The notes under the pieces: generated by a model | The model's input: the letters and a program-made list of their open reading frames with translations, nothing else | Database searches by the model: none | Told to the model about the DNA's origin: nothing | Part shown: one piece after another, positions 7,039-16,525 of the stretch | How the letters are laid out: the number at the start of each line of letters is the position of its first letter | Position numbering within the stretch: the stretch's first letter is position 1 | Assembly: GCA_030620005.1 (NCBI GenBank) | Contig: JAUXAJ010000023.1 | Coordinates: 1 to 31,847, forward strand | Direction: 5' to 3' | DNA length: 31,847 nt | Source of the DNA: Promethearchaeota archaeon | GTDB taxonomy: Archaea > Asgardarchaeota > Lokiarchaeia > Sigynarchaeales > SOKP01 | Made by a program: the position numbers and the translations under genes

Positions 7039-8886
7039 TTATAAACTAGATATAAGCTTTCTAATTTCATTTATTTTTAAAGAAATCTCCACTAATCTAC
7101 CTTTTAACTTATTGGAACGACTTTTATACTCCTGATCGTTTATTGTTCCTTCTTGATAACTCGTTTCTAACGCTTTAAAACTCCTTTCGAGAGAATATCT
7201 TTTTCCTTCGAGAGCAATTAATTCTTGGTACAAGGAATCCTTATCTCTCGGTAAATCTTCAATATTGATTGAAGATATGTCGTCGTCGGATGGCTCAGTA
7301 GTATTAAATCCAAAAGGTGTAAAGGTTATCTTCTGGTCAAAGTCAACTCCTCGCTTTTTGCTTTTTTCTTTTCGCATTTTTGTGCTTTTTGCAATTATCA
7401 TGTCTAAAGATTCGTGTGTTTCGGCAGGTTGTTGGACTGCTTTATCTCCAACCGAAGAAAAAACATTAAACAAGTCCGTAGCGCTTGATTTAATTGATCC
7501 TATTTCAGACTTTTCAACATTTATTGCCGTTATTTTTGGTTTTTCAGCAATGAAAGGAACTTCTTTGGATTCCTTGGACGGAACGGGCTTCTTAAAAGGC
7601 TCTTCAGTAACAACGGGCATGATTTTTGGTTTTTCAAATAGGTCAGATACTCGCGAAGGCTCTTCAGTAACAACGGGAATGATCCTTGGTTTTTCAAGTA
7701 GGTCAGATACTCGCGAAGGTGATTCTGTAACAACGGGCATGATTCTTGGTTTTTCAGGTAGGTCAGATAATATATTTTCTGATTTTTCAAGTTGCTCGAT
7801 CTCTATTGGCGGTTCTTCTGTAATAATTTGATCGGTTACTGGTTCATTAGAAACTCTTGAATCTTTTGTTGACACTTCGCTTGTTTCTACGGAATCATCA
7901 CCTGCCCCTTCTTGGAACGACGTAGCACCAGCAGGTGGGGGTGATACTTCAGCAAGTTTTTGTGTTGGATGTGTTTCTATATTTTTATTTATTAACTCTT
8001 GTTTGTCTTGAATTGAATCATCACCAATATTTTCCGGAGTAGCAGGAATTGACGGAGGTGAGGGTGCCGGTGAGCCCTCAATATTGATTTGAGGCTCATT
8101 AATATCGATTTTTGTATAAAATTGGTCATCGGGTTCTAAAGATGTAAATGAACTTGGCTTACCTTCTAATTTTGATTTTTTAATTGTCTCTAAAGAGTGT
8201 TTCAATTTTTCTATTTCTTTTTTAACACTATAAGAGTCAGATTTCTTAACATCTAGTCTTTTGTCTTCACTTCTTGCTTTAATTTTAAGCTGGGGAATTT
8301 TTTGGGGTTTTTTTAAAACGGGTATTTTTATTTTTGGAGTTGGTAATTTTGAGCCCTTAATAGGAGTTATTTTTTGAATTTTCCCTTTATTTGACAAATT
8401 TTCAAGCGTTTTATCCTTATTTTTAAGTTTTTTTTGAAGAGACTCAATTTTTTCTTTTAAAGAACCTATTTCACCTTCAAATTTTTCAGTAACCTGAGCA
8501 ACGATCTGTGAAATATCAATTTTAACAGATTCCGTTTTCGTCTCAATTTCCTTAGGTTCAATTTTCTCCACGATTTCTTCAAAAATCTCTTCTTGATCTG
8601 TTTCAGTTTCGATAATATTTATGAATTTTTGAATGTTTTGCGATAGATCCTTCACTTCCTTGAACCATAAGTCTAAGGTATCCCAATTTTCTAAATTGTC
8701 GATAATTATATCCATTAGACCACTTAATTTGATGTTTTTTCCCGAAGATTTTAAATTTTTGAAACTTTCAATCAATTTCTCCCTTGCTTCCATTTCGTCA
8801 TCCGGCGTTGGTAAATTTTCTTTTTGCTCAGTGAGGAATAGAAAAAGCTCCTGAATTTCCTTAAAAGAATTTTCTACATCGTTCAT
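7039..8886 (-). CDS. Long disordered/coiled-coil protein with three 20-residue repeats
   Basis: A 615-residue protein that I cannot assign to a named family. Residues 1-100 are predicted helical, and about 130-165 form a heptad-like coiled coil. The centre (about 165-520) is rich in Pro, Glu, Lys and Ser and is probably disordered. It contains three near-identical 20-residue units (core Glu-Lys-Pro-(R/K)-Ile-(M/I)-Pro-Val-Val-Thr-Glu). The last 70 residues form a helical hairpin resembling a short domain common in archaeal proteins (Leu-Glu-x-Lys ... Tyr-x-Glu-Gly-x-Ile-x-x-x-Glu-Tyr). There is no signal peptide or membrane segment. The architecture suggests a scaffold or adaptor. It converges on nadE and its promoter lies in the 628-base gap to the right. 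Confidence 0.7.
   Translation of the reverse strand: MNDVENSFKEIQELFLFLTEQKENLPTPDDEMEAREKLIESFKNLKSSGKNIKLSGLMDIIIDNLENWDTLDLWFKEVKDLSQNIQKFINIIETETDQEEIFEEIVEKIEPKEIETKTESVKIDISQIVAQVTEKFEGEIGSLKEKIESLQKKLKNKDKTLENLSNKGKIQKITPIKGSKLPTPKIKIPVLKKPQKIPQLKIKARSEDKRLDVKKSDSYSVKKEIEKLKHSLETIKKSKLEGKPSSFTSLEPDDQFYTKIDINEPQINIEGSPAPSPPSIPATPENIGDDSIQDKQELINKNIETHPTQKLAEVSPPPAGATSFQEGAGDDSVETSEVSTKDSRVSNEPVTDQIITEEPPIEIEQLEKSENILSDLPEKPRIMPVVTESPSRVSDLLEKPRIIPVVTEEPSRVSDLFEKPKIMPVVTEEPFKKPVPSKESKEVPFIAEKPKITAINVEKSEIGSIKSSATDLFNVFSSVGDKAVQQPAETHESLDMIIAKSTKMRKEKSKKRGVDFDQKITFTPFGFNTTEPSDDDISSINIEDLPRDKDSLYQELIALEGKRYSLERSFKALETSYQEGTINDQEYKSRSNKLKGRLVEISLKINEIRKLISSL
7607..7786 (-). repeat. Three 60-base tandem repeats inside the coiled-coil gene
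   Basis: Three head-to-tail units of 60 bases (about 7607-7666, 7667-7726, 7727-7786), each encoding 20 residues of the disordered region. The first two are nearly identical in DNA, including the CAGATACTCGCGAAGG segment; the third diverges at its end. The unit length keeps the frame. Confidence 0.85.
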
Positions 8887-9514
8887 ATCTTAACAATTAA
8901 AAAAATTATTAATACAATTTGCTTAATATTCTCTTTAAGTATTAAAAAAGCAATTCATGAATTTATTTTTTTGCGATTAGGAATTGTCGTAATAACGAAA
9001 AACTCTAGCTTAATTCATGTCTTGTATGACATTTTAGTGAAAGGTTTCAAAAAAAAGTGTAAAAATCTTTTTTGCTGTCAGTTTTAAGATCATAGTTTTA
9101 GTATATATAAAAAACTTTTTTGTGTTGTTTTGGGGTCTTCCTGATAAAATCTAATTTTTCAATTTAGAAATTTTATCTTTTTAATTAATGCTTGCTTTAA
9201 ATATAGTATAGAACTATCTCAAAAAGTGCTTTATAAAGACAATTTTCAATAAAAAATCACAATTAAAGCCTTTAAAGATTTTTGAAATGTGAATCTGAGG
9301 TTATATAAAAGCGTTTTTAAAAAATAGGCTTAAGAAATCCTTGCATGTTTTATGAGTGGAGGAGAAAAAAATCATTTTTTTTGTAAATTATTTTCGTTGG
9401 TTTCTGTCGGGAAACCACCTGTTGTTTATATTTAAATAAATAAACTTAAATTATGTTGATTTTATATTACTATTAAAAAATTTTATACAAAAAAATGAAT
9501 TTTATTTTAAAAAA
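8887..9514. other. 628-base intergenic region with promoter-like and hairpin elements
   Basis: There is no convincing protein gene. TATA-like boxes occur at 9102-9114 and 9301-9310 on the plus strand. About 30 bases after the first, GATAAAATCTAA (9143-9154) pairs with TTAG..ATTTTATC (9164-9177) and is followed by a T run, as in a short RNA with a terminator. After the second box come a GTGGAGGAG ribosome-site-like sequence (9355-9363), a 27-codon open frame (9352-9435) and a 7-bp hairpin TGGTTTC/GAAACCA (9398-9417). A seven-codon frame (ATG 9495) overlaps the start codon of the next gene as ATGA. TATA-like DNA near 9455-9465 may be that gene's own promoter. Confidence 0.4.
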
Positions 9515-12500
9515 ATGATATATTTTAATTTGAAAAAGAAACATAAGGGAATAATATTAATCTTGCTGTTCGGGTTAACCACATTAATTTTCGGTTTTCT
9601 TCCCATGAATGATGGCAACACATTGGATAACAATTCATTCAACATCGACACCGATCAATCTAAAGCTATTGAACTTCCAGTACAAGACGATAGAAGTCCT
9701 GAGTCAAGCGAAATTACCAGTGACGAATGGTGGGATAGTTCTTTTAGCTATAGACGATTAATCAATGTTACCAATCCATACGGAATTGATTTCGTAAATT
9801 ACGGCGTAAACGTAACTTTTAATTATGACGAGTTGGTTTCAGAAGGCAAACTAAGAAGCGATTTATACGATATTAGGGTCGTGGAAAACGGTATTCCAAG
9901 AAAATACATTTTCAAAATAGATTACCCTTCTGAAAACTACGTAACAGTTTTCTTTAACGTGAATATTACAGTGTCAACGACCGATAAAGACACGTACGTG
10001 TATTTTGGAAATAGTGGTGCTTCTGATAATCGAGCTAGTGGTGCAACAGCTTCAGATAGTTTTGGATGGATTAAGAATGGCGATTTCGAATTAGATTATA
10101 GCACTGATACGACATATAATCCATTTGGATGGACTTTTACCCACGATCCGGTTGATTACATCGACGGAACTCTAATTGAAACAGCTACAGACGCAACTGA
10201 TTCTTCTGCGGGAAGCATTGCTTTGTTTGAAAATAAAGTAGTTAGTGGTCCATCTGGAGGCGAACGAGTTGCAAGCGGCAGTTATTCCTATAAGTGGGGT
10301 TCAAATCTTAATACTTTAACAACTGGCATCATGGGATGCCATGATTATGCGGGAGTACTATATTCCAATGTTTTTACGGTTCCAAATGTTACGGGAGGTG
10401 GCCTGGAACTAAACATTTTCCGCAACATTAGAACGTACAGGTTCGAACATAATGACGTAGCAAGACCGATTGATACTGATGGATATTTCATAAGACTAAG
10501 CAAAGCATCGTCTTATGGATCCGATCCTGACGATCATGTAGTAGTCGATGGTGGCAACGGATACAAGGAAATATATGGGGGATACGCGACCGCTGAATTA
10601 GTAGAACAAGGGCAAAGTGGCAAATTTAAACTTACATGGTATAATGACGAATTATTAGAAAAACATTATCATGATATTGTCACTAAAGATACTGATTCTA
10701 CCTCAATAAATGATGGGCAATTAACTGGATATATCGATGGTTATAGTTTAACCGAGTTCATGGGACAAGAGGTATTCCTTGAAATAGGAGTATGGGGCGA
10801 TGAGAGGGCGGACTATAACGTACAAGATGATGGCAAGTATAACAAGGCAGCATTTTTCAACATTGACGACATCAGATTTAACTATTGGCTGGAAACAGAT
10901 ATAAATGAAGTCCAACGACAGCAATCTGAAGTCACCATTGTAACGACGGATGTGGATGGTCGACTCGTTCCAAATGCAGAAGTATTCTTTGTCAATGACA
11001 CTTCGGGAGAAGTCAAAAAAACAGGATTCACCGGCCCACTAAACGCGTCAAAAACCTTTTCATTAAGCAACGGCGTTTATAACATAACGGTTAATTATTC
11101 TTTAAGCAGCAACTTGAAAGAAGTTGTATACAATAGTAGTACATTTAACGAAATAACTTATTATTTTATTGGTGGGGCATATTCGTACGTATTAAGACTT
11201 AATTTAACGACTATAGATTTTGAAATAGCAGACACGGACGGAAATCCGTTAACACTTGGATATGTTAACGTGAGTTATTATAAAGGAAGCGACGTCTTAA
11301 AGAAATTAAATCTTGATTCCTCTTACGGAACCGCTTCATTTTGCTGGTTAAATCGGTCTAGTTATTATTACGAGGTGTATTACGACAACGACGATTATGC
11401 TAAATACAAGAATCCGACTTCTTTAGTAAACGGAACTTATACTCATACATCGATTTTTGATAAAACTCAAAGGTCTTATAGCAATATTCTTTGGGTAAAT
11501 CAAACCAATACTTATAACCCAGCACTTAATCAATACCATGTTGATGAGGAATCGTATGCCAATGGGTCTTTATTAGGCCCATGTAACAAGAAAATAATTA
11601 ACGCCACGATTTCGCTTACCGATATGGGTGTTTCGCTCAACTACGTAAAAGTCTATTATATTGACAGGGATGGTAATTATGGAATAGATAATTTGATTTA
11701 TTCAAAAACCGATTATTCAAGTCAAAACTCAGACACGGTTGTTATCGATGTGAAAAACCCGCAAACGCCATGCGATAATCTAGAAAGCGATGGATGCGAA
11801 GTTTACGGGTTCTGGATTGACATTGAGGGAACTAACCAGACGGGTGTACGGTGTGACGGTATCATCGAAATAAATACTACAGAAACAATTAACATCTATA
11901 ATAGAACGGCGTTAGCTAAATTAAATATAAGATTCGTAAGAAATTTGACGAACGAAATACAACCCGTGCTTTTACAATATATTTACGTGAATTATACAGA
12001 TGAATATGACTATATCGCCAAACTCTATACAAAGGCAGATAAAGACGGTTACGCTACTGGTGTTGTAAATACTGAAATACCATTCTGGTACTTGAAAGAC
12101 AAGGATTACAACTTTACAATAAGATATTATAATGAACAAAAGGACTTCAACATTTCCACTTCAACAGAATCTGATTATTGGAATTATTGGGGACTGGCGG
12201 AACAAGAACAAATAATAAGGCTCAATAATAGCGCTACAATTTATTTTAACCTTCACCTTGCGGCAGACGATCCATTAGAAAATGCAACATCTAGATTAGA
12301 GACAATATACTCGGTTAGTTCTGTAGTATGGGGTCAAAGCATTAGGTTAGAAGTTAATTATTCGTATTCCATAGATAACGGTGAAACATGGATCCCTTTA
12401 GATGATCCTGAAGAGATTACTTGTTCTGTAATAAGATTGAGTGATCAGCAAGATATGTTCACAGAAGACATGATAGAAGGAAATGGAGATGGAAATTTTA

Positions 12501-14020
12501 CAGTAACCATTAATTCAGGCAGATTATTTGCTGGAAGTGATGGAGTGTATTATTATCTTGATATAAATGTCGTTCACGGATATGGAGTTCCAGAATTTTC
12601 CCAAGTATCTGTATTTGTGGATTCCGTATCAACCGCCATAAGCTCACACACATATAGCCCTACAAGCATTTCTGCCACATCGAAAACAGCATTTTCACAG
12701 TATTATGACGAGTTAATCAATATAACCATTAAATATTGCAGATCCGATACAGATGCTTTATTAGGAGATGCTTCTCTCAATCATACGTGGCTTTCTAGCG
12801 AAAAAGTAATAAACGAAGATCCAATTAACGACGATTATTTCACCTTTACAATCAATACATCGCAAGTTGCAAGTATTGGTATAGAGATAATTCAAATTAC
12901 CGCTGAACTTGACAATTATTCGTCAAAAAGTCTTACAATTACTCTCGAAATCCTTGTAAGACCCACGTCCATTAATGGAACAGCAATTTTATTGCATAAC
13001 TCAACGAGTATATGGGTTAACGATTCTTTTGTATATATATATCGATATGTTGATACATTAATACCTTCAAAAATAGGAGAAGCTGTTGAAGCAAAGTTCT
13101 ATTGGTATAAACTGGATAACCAGGGAAATCCTATTGGCGATCCAAGTCCCGAAACTGACATGGTTAAGACGTCAAAAGACGATTATAGACTAGACTTTAA
13201 AACTGAAGATAAGCAAGTTGGAGATTACGCGATTTTTATTACCCTGCAAAAAAGTAATTTTGAGGCTAGAAATGCTTTTATTGATCTAAGAATTAGGTTA
13301 AGACAGTTTACATTAAGCTTAGACTCAAAGAATAATCAGACCACGAAAATAAGTGTCATTAAAGGTTATGCCATCGTAATGGAACTCACTTTAAATCGTG
13401 TCTTAGACCCGACTAGTTCTTCTTCTGATAAATCAATTACAACACAAGCATCTGCTCCTTTAACTGGCGCCAAAGTAACATTAACTATAAATGAATTCGC
13501 AAATAAAACCTTTAAATTTACTGAAATTGGAAGCGGACTCTACAGATTAATACTAAATACCTCAGATCCATCTTATGAAGCGTTTTTTGCATCTCAAACT
13601 CTTACTGGAATCATTACGATAGAAAAGGAAAATTACGTTACTCAAACAATAGATATCACGATCGTCGTCGGAATGGACGAATTAATACCAGGATTTCCAA
13701 CATTTTATTTGCTCCTACTTATAATCGCAATCGGCACAATTGTGGGAAGTTTGACAACATATAGGTATGTTCAAATAAGGTCCGTTCCAAAATTTGTCAG
13801 GAGAGTTAAACACATGAAGGAAGCCGTCAAAAAGAAGCACGTCATTCCTGGATCTCTAATATATCCTTCTAAAGATGTTTTTTACGTGAAACAGTTTAGA
13901 AATAAATGGAACATGTTAGGTTTGTCTTTGGATAAAATAATGGGCGTCGGATTAAAAAAAGAGAGTAAATTAAAAGAGCTCAAGCAGAAATTAAAAACGC
14001 TTGATAAGGGTGATGCGTAA
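9515..14020 (+). CDS. Giant surface protein: DUF2341-like head, C-terminal membrane anchor and basic tail
   Basis: A 1501-residue exported protein. Residues 7-30 are a basic-then-hydrophobic signal or anchor. From about 71, Trp-Trp-x-x-x-Phe-x-Tyr-Arg-Arg-Leu-Ile-Asn-Val opens a DUF2341-like domain ending in Val-Tyr-Phe-Gly-Asn-Ser. Next comes a beta-rich, possibly carbohydrate-binding-like part, then several segments that look like Cna-B/Ig-type modules (for example Asp-Gly-Arg-Leu-Val-Pro-Asn-Ala-Glu-Val). Many Asn-x-Ser/Thr sites suggest heavy N-glycosylation. A single span near residues 1390-1415 (Phe-Pro-Thr-Phe-Tyr-Leu-Leu...) is followed by about 85 mostly basic residues that should lie in the cytoplasm. 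It is likely a cell-surface or S-layer-like receptor or adhesin. Its stop codon overlaps the start of the next gene (TAATG), pointing to one transcript and a shared role. Individual module names are uncertain. Confidence 0.8.
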   Translation: MIYFNLKKKHKGIILILLFGLTTLIFGFLPMNDGNTLDNNSFNIDTDQSKAIELPVQDDRSPESSEITSDEWWDSSFSYRRLINVTNPYGIDFVNYGVNVTFNYDELVSEGKLRSDLYDIRVVENGIPRKYIFKIDYPSENYVTVFFNVNITVSTTDKDTYVYFGNSGASDNRASGATASDSFGWIKNGDFELDYSTDTTYNPFGWTFTHDPVDYIDGTLIETATDATDSSAGSIALFENKVVSGPSGGERVASGSYSYKWGSNLNTLTTGIMGCHDYAGVLYSNVFTVPNVTGGGLELNIFRNIRTYRFEHNDVARPIDTDGYFIRLSKASSYGSDPDDHVVVDGGNGYKEIYGGYATAELVEQGQSGKFKLTWYNDELLEKHYHDIVTKDTDSTSINDGQLTGYIDGYSLTEFMGQEVFLEIGVWGDERADYNVQDDGKYNKAAFFNIDDIRFNYWLETDINEVQRQQSEVTIVTTDVDGRLVPNAEVFFVNDTSGEVKKTGFTGPLNASKTFSLSNGVYNITVNYSLSSNLKEVVYNSSTFNEITYYFIGGAYSYVLRLNLTTIDFEIADTDGNPLTLGYVNVSYYKGSDVLKKLNLDSSYGTASFCWLNRSSYYYEVYYDNDDYAKYKNPTSLVNGTYTHTSIFDKTQRSYSNILWVNQTNTYNPALNQYHVDEESYANGSLLGPCNKKIINATISLTDMGVSLNYVKVYYIDRDGNYGIDNLIYSKTDYSSQNSDTVVIDVKNPQTPCDNLESDGCEVYGFWIDIEGTNQTGVRCDGIIEINTTETINIYNRTALAKLNIRFVRNLTNEIQPVLLQYIYVNYTDEYDYIAKLYTKADKDGYATGVVNTEIPFWYLKDKDYNFTIRYYNEQKDFNISTSTESDYWNYWGLAEQEQIIRLNNSATIYFNLHLAADDPLENATSRLETIYSVSSVVWGQSIRLEVNYSYSIDNGETWIPLDDPEEITCSVIRLSDQQDMFTEDMIEGNGDGNFTVTINSGRLFAGSDGVYYYLDINVVHGYGVPEFSQVSVFVDSVSTAISSHTYSPTSISATSKTAFSQYYDELINITIKYCRSDTDALLGDASLNHTWLSSEKVINEDPINDDYFTFTINTSQVASIGIEIIQITAELDNYSSKSLTITLEILVRPTSINGTAILLHNSTSIWVNDSFVYIYRYVDTLIPSKIGEAVEAKFYWYKLDNQGNPIGDPSPETDMVKTSKDDYRLDFKTEDKQVGDYAIFITLQKSNFEARNAFIDLRIRLRQFTLSLDSKNNQTTKISVIKGYAIVMELTLNRVLDPTSSSSDKSITTQASAPLTGAKVTLTINEFANKTFKFTEIGSGLYRLILNTSDPSYEAFFASQTLTGIITIEKENYVTQTIDITIVVGMDELIPGFPTFYLLLLIIAIGTIVGSLTTYRYVQIRSVPKFVRRVKHMKEAVKKKHVIPGSLIYPSKDVFYVKQFRNKWNMLGLSLDKIMGVGLKKESKLKELKQKLKTLDKGDA

Positions 14021-15981
14021 TGCCAGTAGGAATTGTTATCATGAAATGGGATGAAAGAGTGGGCACAGAAATAGTAGCCAAATATCCGCGCGAAATTGTT
14101 ATTACGGATAAAACATTGATGCAAGTTTATAGCACGCATGAATACAGTGGCGATACGGGGATGATCAGTATGATGGTTGGAGCCTTAAATATTGCCTCCT
14201 ATTATACTGGGGAAGAACAAGGCCTATACATGATCTTACTCTTAAATTTAGACGATGATCCCGATTCATACGAAGGAGGTTTGGCAGATTTCGCTCAAAT
14301 AATTCTACAAAACCTTGATGATAGAAACTACGTAAACATGATTCCTTCGCTCTTCCAAAGATTATCCGTGTATCCAACATTTAACGACGAACAACTACTC
14401 ATGATAACTTACGAAGATGAAATTAAAAGGATGATAATTAACCGTCTTAGAGAAGAAGGAGTAGTTTCTAAATCGGAATTGATGGTTTGGTTGAAAGATA
14501 AATATCAAGAAGGATTCGTGGATACAGAAGGTGTGGTAACAGATCTTATTAAACGTGAAATAATAAAAGGAGCATCAATAAAAGGAATGGTTTCAGAATC
14601 CGTTTTTCTCACTTACGATATTTTAATAACAAGAATACCACCCACCAAGATTTTAAAGAATCCCGCTGAACGAGGTCTACCCGCAGAATTAGTGGAGGAT
14701 TATAAAGCGGAAGTAAAAAAGTTTTTTCAGACTTATCGCCCATCGGAAGATGATAATCTCAGTATTATTAAAAGCCTAATTAATCCACAAGTTTATGAGA
14801 CGATACGCTTACTAAGAATGTCAATTGTTACTAGAAATGAACTTGAAAAATTGAAAAAAAAGGGTGTCGATGATATTGATGACGTGTTAAAAGAACTTTG
14901 GGATAATGAAATGATTCAAGTGCTACGTGATGACCGAGATAACGAATATTTTGCCTTACTATCAAATTTCTTTATAGGACTGACTTTTCCAAAGTATATT
15001 TTAAGTGTTCTTAAAGAGGAGTACGAGCAAAAATCCAAGTCTAACCCGGTTTTGTTGGAATATTTCAATGTGCTTGAAGACACCTATCTTGACATGAAAG
15101 CAAGAGAAAAAGAAGAGAAGGCTGCTAGAGAAGGAGCTGCTGTAAAAATAGCCGAAGGTGTAAGATCAAAATTAAAAACTTCAATGTTAAAAAGAAGTAA
15201 AATGGCTGAAGAAAAAGCAGTTGAAAGAATAGAAAAAGCAAAAGAAAATGCTGTTAAGGCTGAAGAAAATGCTAAGGAAAAAGCTGCCTGGGCGCTGGAA
15301 AGATCAAAGAAAAAAGCGGCTAAAGCCGAAGAGAAGGCAAGAATAGTTGCGACAAAAGCAAAAATAAAAGCTAAATTAATAGCAGTAAAAGCAGAACAAA
15401 AAGCAAAGAAAAAAACCGAAATGATAAAGAAAGCTCAAGAGAAAGCATACATGGCAAAAGTAAGAGTTCAGACGCAAAAAGAAAAAATGAAAGCAGAAGA
15501 AATAAAATCAAGTGAAACGGCCGAAAAAAGAGCGGAAGCAAGAGAAGATAAAGCTGAATTAGATGAAGAAAACGCAAGAGCTAAAGCAGCAAGAGCAGAA
15601 GAACAAGCAATCGAAAAAGAAAAAATGAAAGCGGAAAAAGCAGAAGAAAAAGCAAGAGGAAAGGCAGCAAGAGCGGAAGAAAAAGCCAAGGAAAAGGTTG
15701 AAAAAGAAAAAGCGACAATAATTGCAGCAGAAACAAGAGCAAAGGAAAAAGCAGCAAGAGCGGAAGAAAAAGCAAGAAAAAAGGTTGAAGAAGAAAAAGC
15801 TAATAAAATTGCAGCAGAAGAAAAAGCAAGAGAAAAGGCAGCAAGAGCGGAAGCAAGAGCCAAGGAAAATGCTGAAAAAGAAAAAGCTAAAAAGATTGCA
15901 GCAGAAGAACAAGCAAGAGAAAAGGCAGCAAGAGCGGAAGAAAAAGCCAAGGAGAAGGCTGAAAGAGAAAAAGAATCATGA
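14020..15981 (+). CDS. Longin/roadblock-like and winged-helix protein with a very long Lys/Ala/Glu helix
   Basis: A 653-residue cytosolic protein translated from an ATG that shares a base with the previous stop codon. Residues 1-125 (Gly-Ile-Val-Ile-Met-Lys-Trp-Asp, then Lys-Tyr-Pro) resemble the profilin-like longin/roadblock domains that are frequent in Asgard archaea and regulate small GTPases. This is pattern recognition only. Residues about 130-205 and 250-325 look like winged-helix units. From about 365 to the end there is almost nothing but Ala, Lys, Glu and Arg, predicted to be one continuous helix or coiled coil, with three 29-residue repeats and a partial fourth. I infer an adaptor that contacts the basic tail of the surface protein and reaches far into the cytoplasm. 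There is no membrane segment. Confidence 0.72.
   Translation: MPVGIVIMKWDERVGTEIVAKYPREIVITDKTLMQVYSTHEYSGDTGMISMMVGALNIASYYTGEEQGLYMILLLNLDDDPDSYEGGLADFAQIILQNLDDRNYVNMIPSLFQRLSVYPTFNDEQLLMITYEDEIKRMIINRLREEGVVSKSELMVWLKDKYQEGFVDTEGVVTDLIKREIIKGASIKGMVSESVFLTYDILITRIPPTKILKNPAERGLPAELVEDYKAEVKKFFQTYRPSEDDNLSIIKSLINPQVYETIRLLRMSIVTRNELEKLKKKGVDDIDDVLKELWDNEMIQVLRDDRDNEYFALLSNFFIGLTFPKYILSVLKEEYEQKSKSNPVLLEYFNVLEDTYLDMKAREKEEKAAREGAAVKIAEGVRSKLKTSMLKRSKMAEEKAVERIEKAKENAVKAEENAKEKAAWALERSKKKAAKAEEKARIVATKAKIKAKLIAVKAEQKAKKKTEMIKKAQEKAYMAKVRVQTQKEKMKAEEIKSSETAEKRAEAREDKAELDEENARAKAARAEEQAIEKEKMKAEKAEEKARGKAARAEEKAKEKVEKEKATIIAAETRAKEKAARAEEKARKKVEEEKANKIAAEEKAREKAARAEARAKENAEKEKAKKIAAEEQAREKAARAEEKAKEKAEREKES
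15661..15978 (+). repeat. 87-base tandem repeats coding the Lys/Ala helix
   Basis: Units start at 15661, 15748 and 15835, with a partial one at 15922. Each full unit is 87 bases (29 codons) and opens Lys-Ala-Ala-Arg-Ala-Glu. The A-rich purine bias of this stretch creates long spurious open frames on the other strand. Confidence 0.85.
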
Positions 15982-16233
15982 AGAATTAATAACTTCTTTT
16001 TATAATACTTTTTTTTAATAATTAATAATTTTTTTTTTAATATTATGTTCATGGATTAACATGCTTTATTACGGATTATTTAGGTAAAAAAAAAGAAGTA
16101 AAATAAACTCCTTACAACTCCTTAATAGTTTAATGTGATTATCCTATTTTGAAAATCTTAATTTAATATTTGATTTGATTTGATTTGTTTAGAAAAATTG
16201 TTTTGATAATAAATCAATATAAAGGTAAAAAAC

Positions 16234-16525
16234 ATGAAGCTTTCTTTAAACAATATTTCATCTATTTAACCCATTCAGACTTGTCGTAGTAATTCACAAT
16301 AAAATCAAAGCTTTTAACGATCTTGCCCTTGCAAGATTATTTAATAGCGTTGGAATTATAAGAAGTCATGTTTTAGAAATTAGCCATAATAGTAATAGAA
16401 ATGTGGACAAATTTGAAGAGCTTATCTTCATTGCTTACAGAATTCAAAGATTAACACGATCTCTATATACTAATTTATACTCTACGTCCACGATGCCCGC
16501 CCTTTCGCCGACAATGGTCATGTGA
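16234..16525 (+). pseudogene. Possible small gene broken by a frameshift
   Basis: An AGGT ribosome-like site (16223-16226) precedes ATG 16234, which reads only 11 codons before TAA. In the frame beginning after a TAA at 16247, 91 codons are open to TGA at 16523, with protein-like composition (for example His-Asn-Lys-Ile-Lys-Ala-Phe-Asn-Asp-Leu-Ala-Leu-Ala-Arg-Leu-Phe) but no usable start. A single-base shift near 16265-16270 would join the two. The last 51 bases run antisense to the end of rps11. I do not recognise the protein. Chance open frames of this length are uncommon but possible in such AT-rich DNA. Confidence 0.3.
16320..16337. terminator. Hairpin downstream of rps11
   Basis: A perfect 7-bp stem, ATCTTGC paired with GCAAGAT, around a CCTT loop. 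It lies about 140 bases past the stop of rps11 in the minus direction. It could end that transcript or belong to the possible broken gene; no T run follows closely on the minus strand, so the role is unclear. Confidence 0.25.

Noticed and set aside
7607..7786. CRISPR-like array
   Set aside because: The units are contiguous 60-base coding repeats with no unique spacers.
7265..7831. 188-codon plus-strand frame opposite the coiled-coil gene
   Set aside because: It is a serine/glycine-rich shadow of the repeat region.
15371..16052. Several long open frames on the minus strand opposite the Lys/Ala-rich region
   Set aside because: They are low-complexity Leu/Phe/Ser/Ala mirror images of the A/G-rich repeats of the gene at 14020-15981, without starts or ribosome sites.
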